From Amphiura filiformis (lineage: Eukaryota; Echinodermata; Ophiuroidea; Amphilepidida; Amphiuridae), in NCBI RefSeq assembly GCF_039555335.1, contig NC_092642.1:20030382-20094381 (forward strand): DNA of 64,000 nt, given 5' to 3'. Of this stretch, positions 63,937 through 64,000 are shown one piece after another (within the stretch, counting starts at the first letter, position 1; every line of letters begins with the position of its first letter). Position numbers and translations under genes: made by a program. The notes beneath the pieces are model-generated. The model did no database searches and was not told the DNA's origin. It saw only the letters and a list, made by a program, of their open reading frames with translations.

Positions 63937-64000
63937 TTTTTTGTTGAAGAAATAAGTAAAATAGTGAACTTTTTCTTTTATCTGCAGTAAGGACTAACTG

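Overview
The window looks like repeat-dense, AT-rich intergenic or intronic nuclear DNA of a marine invertebrate, most likely a deuterostome such as an echinoderm or hemichordate. The reasons are the absence of bacterial gene organisation, splice-like intron borders, tRNA-derived SINEs, many MITEs (short non-autonomous DNA transposons), and remnants of CR1-like LINEs, BEL/Pao and Ty3-like elements, hAT, PIF/Harbinger, P-element-like and CACTA-like transposons. The species assignment is inference from sequence style. I found no intact, confidently functional host gene; nearly every recognisable protein stretch is a transposon fragment or a broken copy.

Layout. 0-8.5 kb: a 2.5 kb long-terminal-inverted-repeat element (743-3247), two hAT-type MITEs with perfect 8 bp target duplications (3436-3748, 6496-6660), a longer hAT-like element (6937-7840) and a RecQ-helicase-like C-terminal fragment (5468-5977). 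8.5-19 kb: two copies of a BEN-domain gene unit (8569-9638 open, 17602-18738 frameshifted), separated by a cluster of palindromic elements, including a TTAA-flanked MITE and a hAT MITE nested inside another repeat. 19-26 kb: a retropepsin fragment, a (CA)n-embedded MITE and a tandem array packed with AGGTCA nuclear-receptor half-sites (23430-24095). 26-30 kb: an exon resembling the N-terminal part of G2E3/HECT-like proteins, amplified seven times with a 149 bp period, then an unrecognised 179-residue ORF. 31-38 kb: ZBED-type hAT and CACTA-like transposase fragments and a LINE reverse transcriptase split by an 88 bp minisatellite. 38-48 kb: DUF6589-like fragments, 180 bp and 102/108 bp minisatellites, an interlocked palindrome (42533-43847), MULE-like exon copies, a hAT pseudogene (45287-46273) and a long compound microsatellite (47280-47595).

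48-54 kb: a YqaJ-type nuclease ORF whose presumed catalytic acidic residues are replaced, a broken THAP/P-element-like transposase, a LINE ORF1-like esterase, a LINE 3' end inserted into a local repeat, and a Harbinger DDE exon. 54-64 kb: a MITE inside a 100 bp tandem repeat whose neighbouring unit preserves the empty site, a BEL/Pao fragment between near-identical 161-162 bp direct repeats, a transposase-like ORF interrupted by a TA-flanked MITE, gag zinc knuckles, a LINE endonuclease fragment, SINEs and more palindromes.

The coding fragments do not form an operon or pathway. What ties the window together is repeated nesting and local tandem amplification. Several insertions can be dated relative to each other because uninterrupted paralogous copies lie nearby. 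I found no convincing new multi-gene system; the most unusual signals are the nuclear-receptor half-site array, the seven-fold exon array, the substituted YqaJ nuclease and the paired empty/occupied insertion sites.
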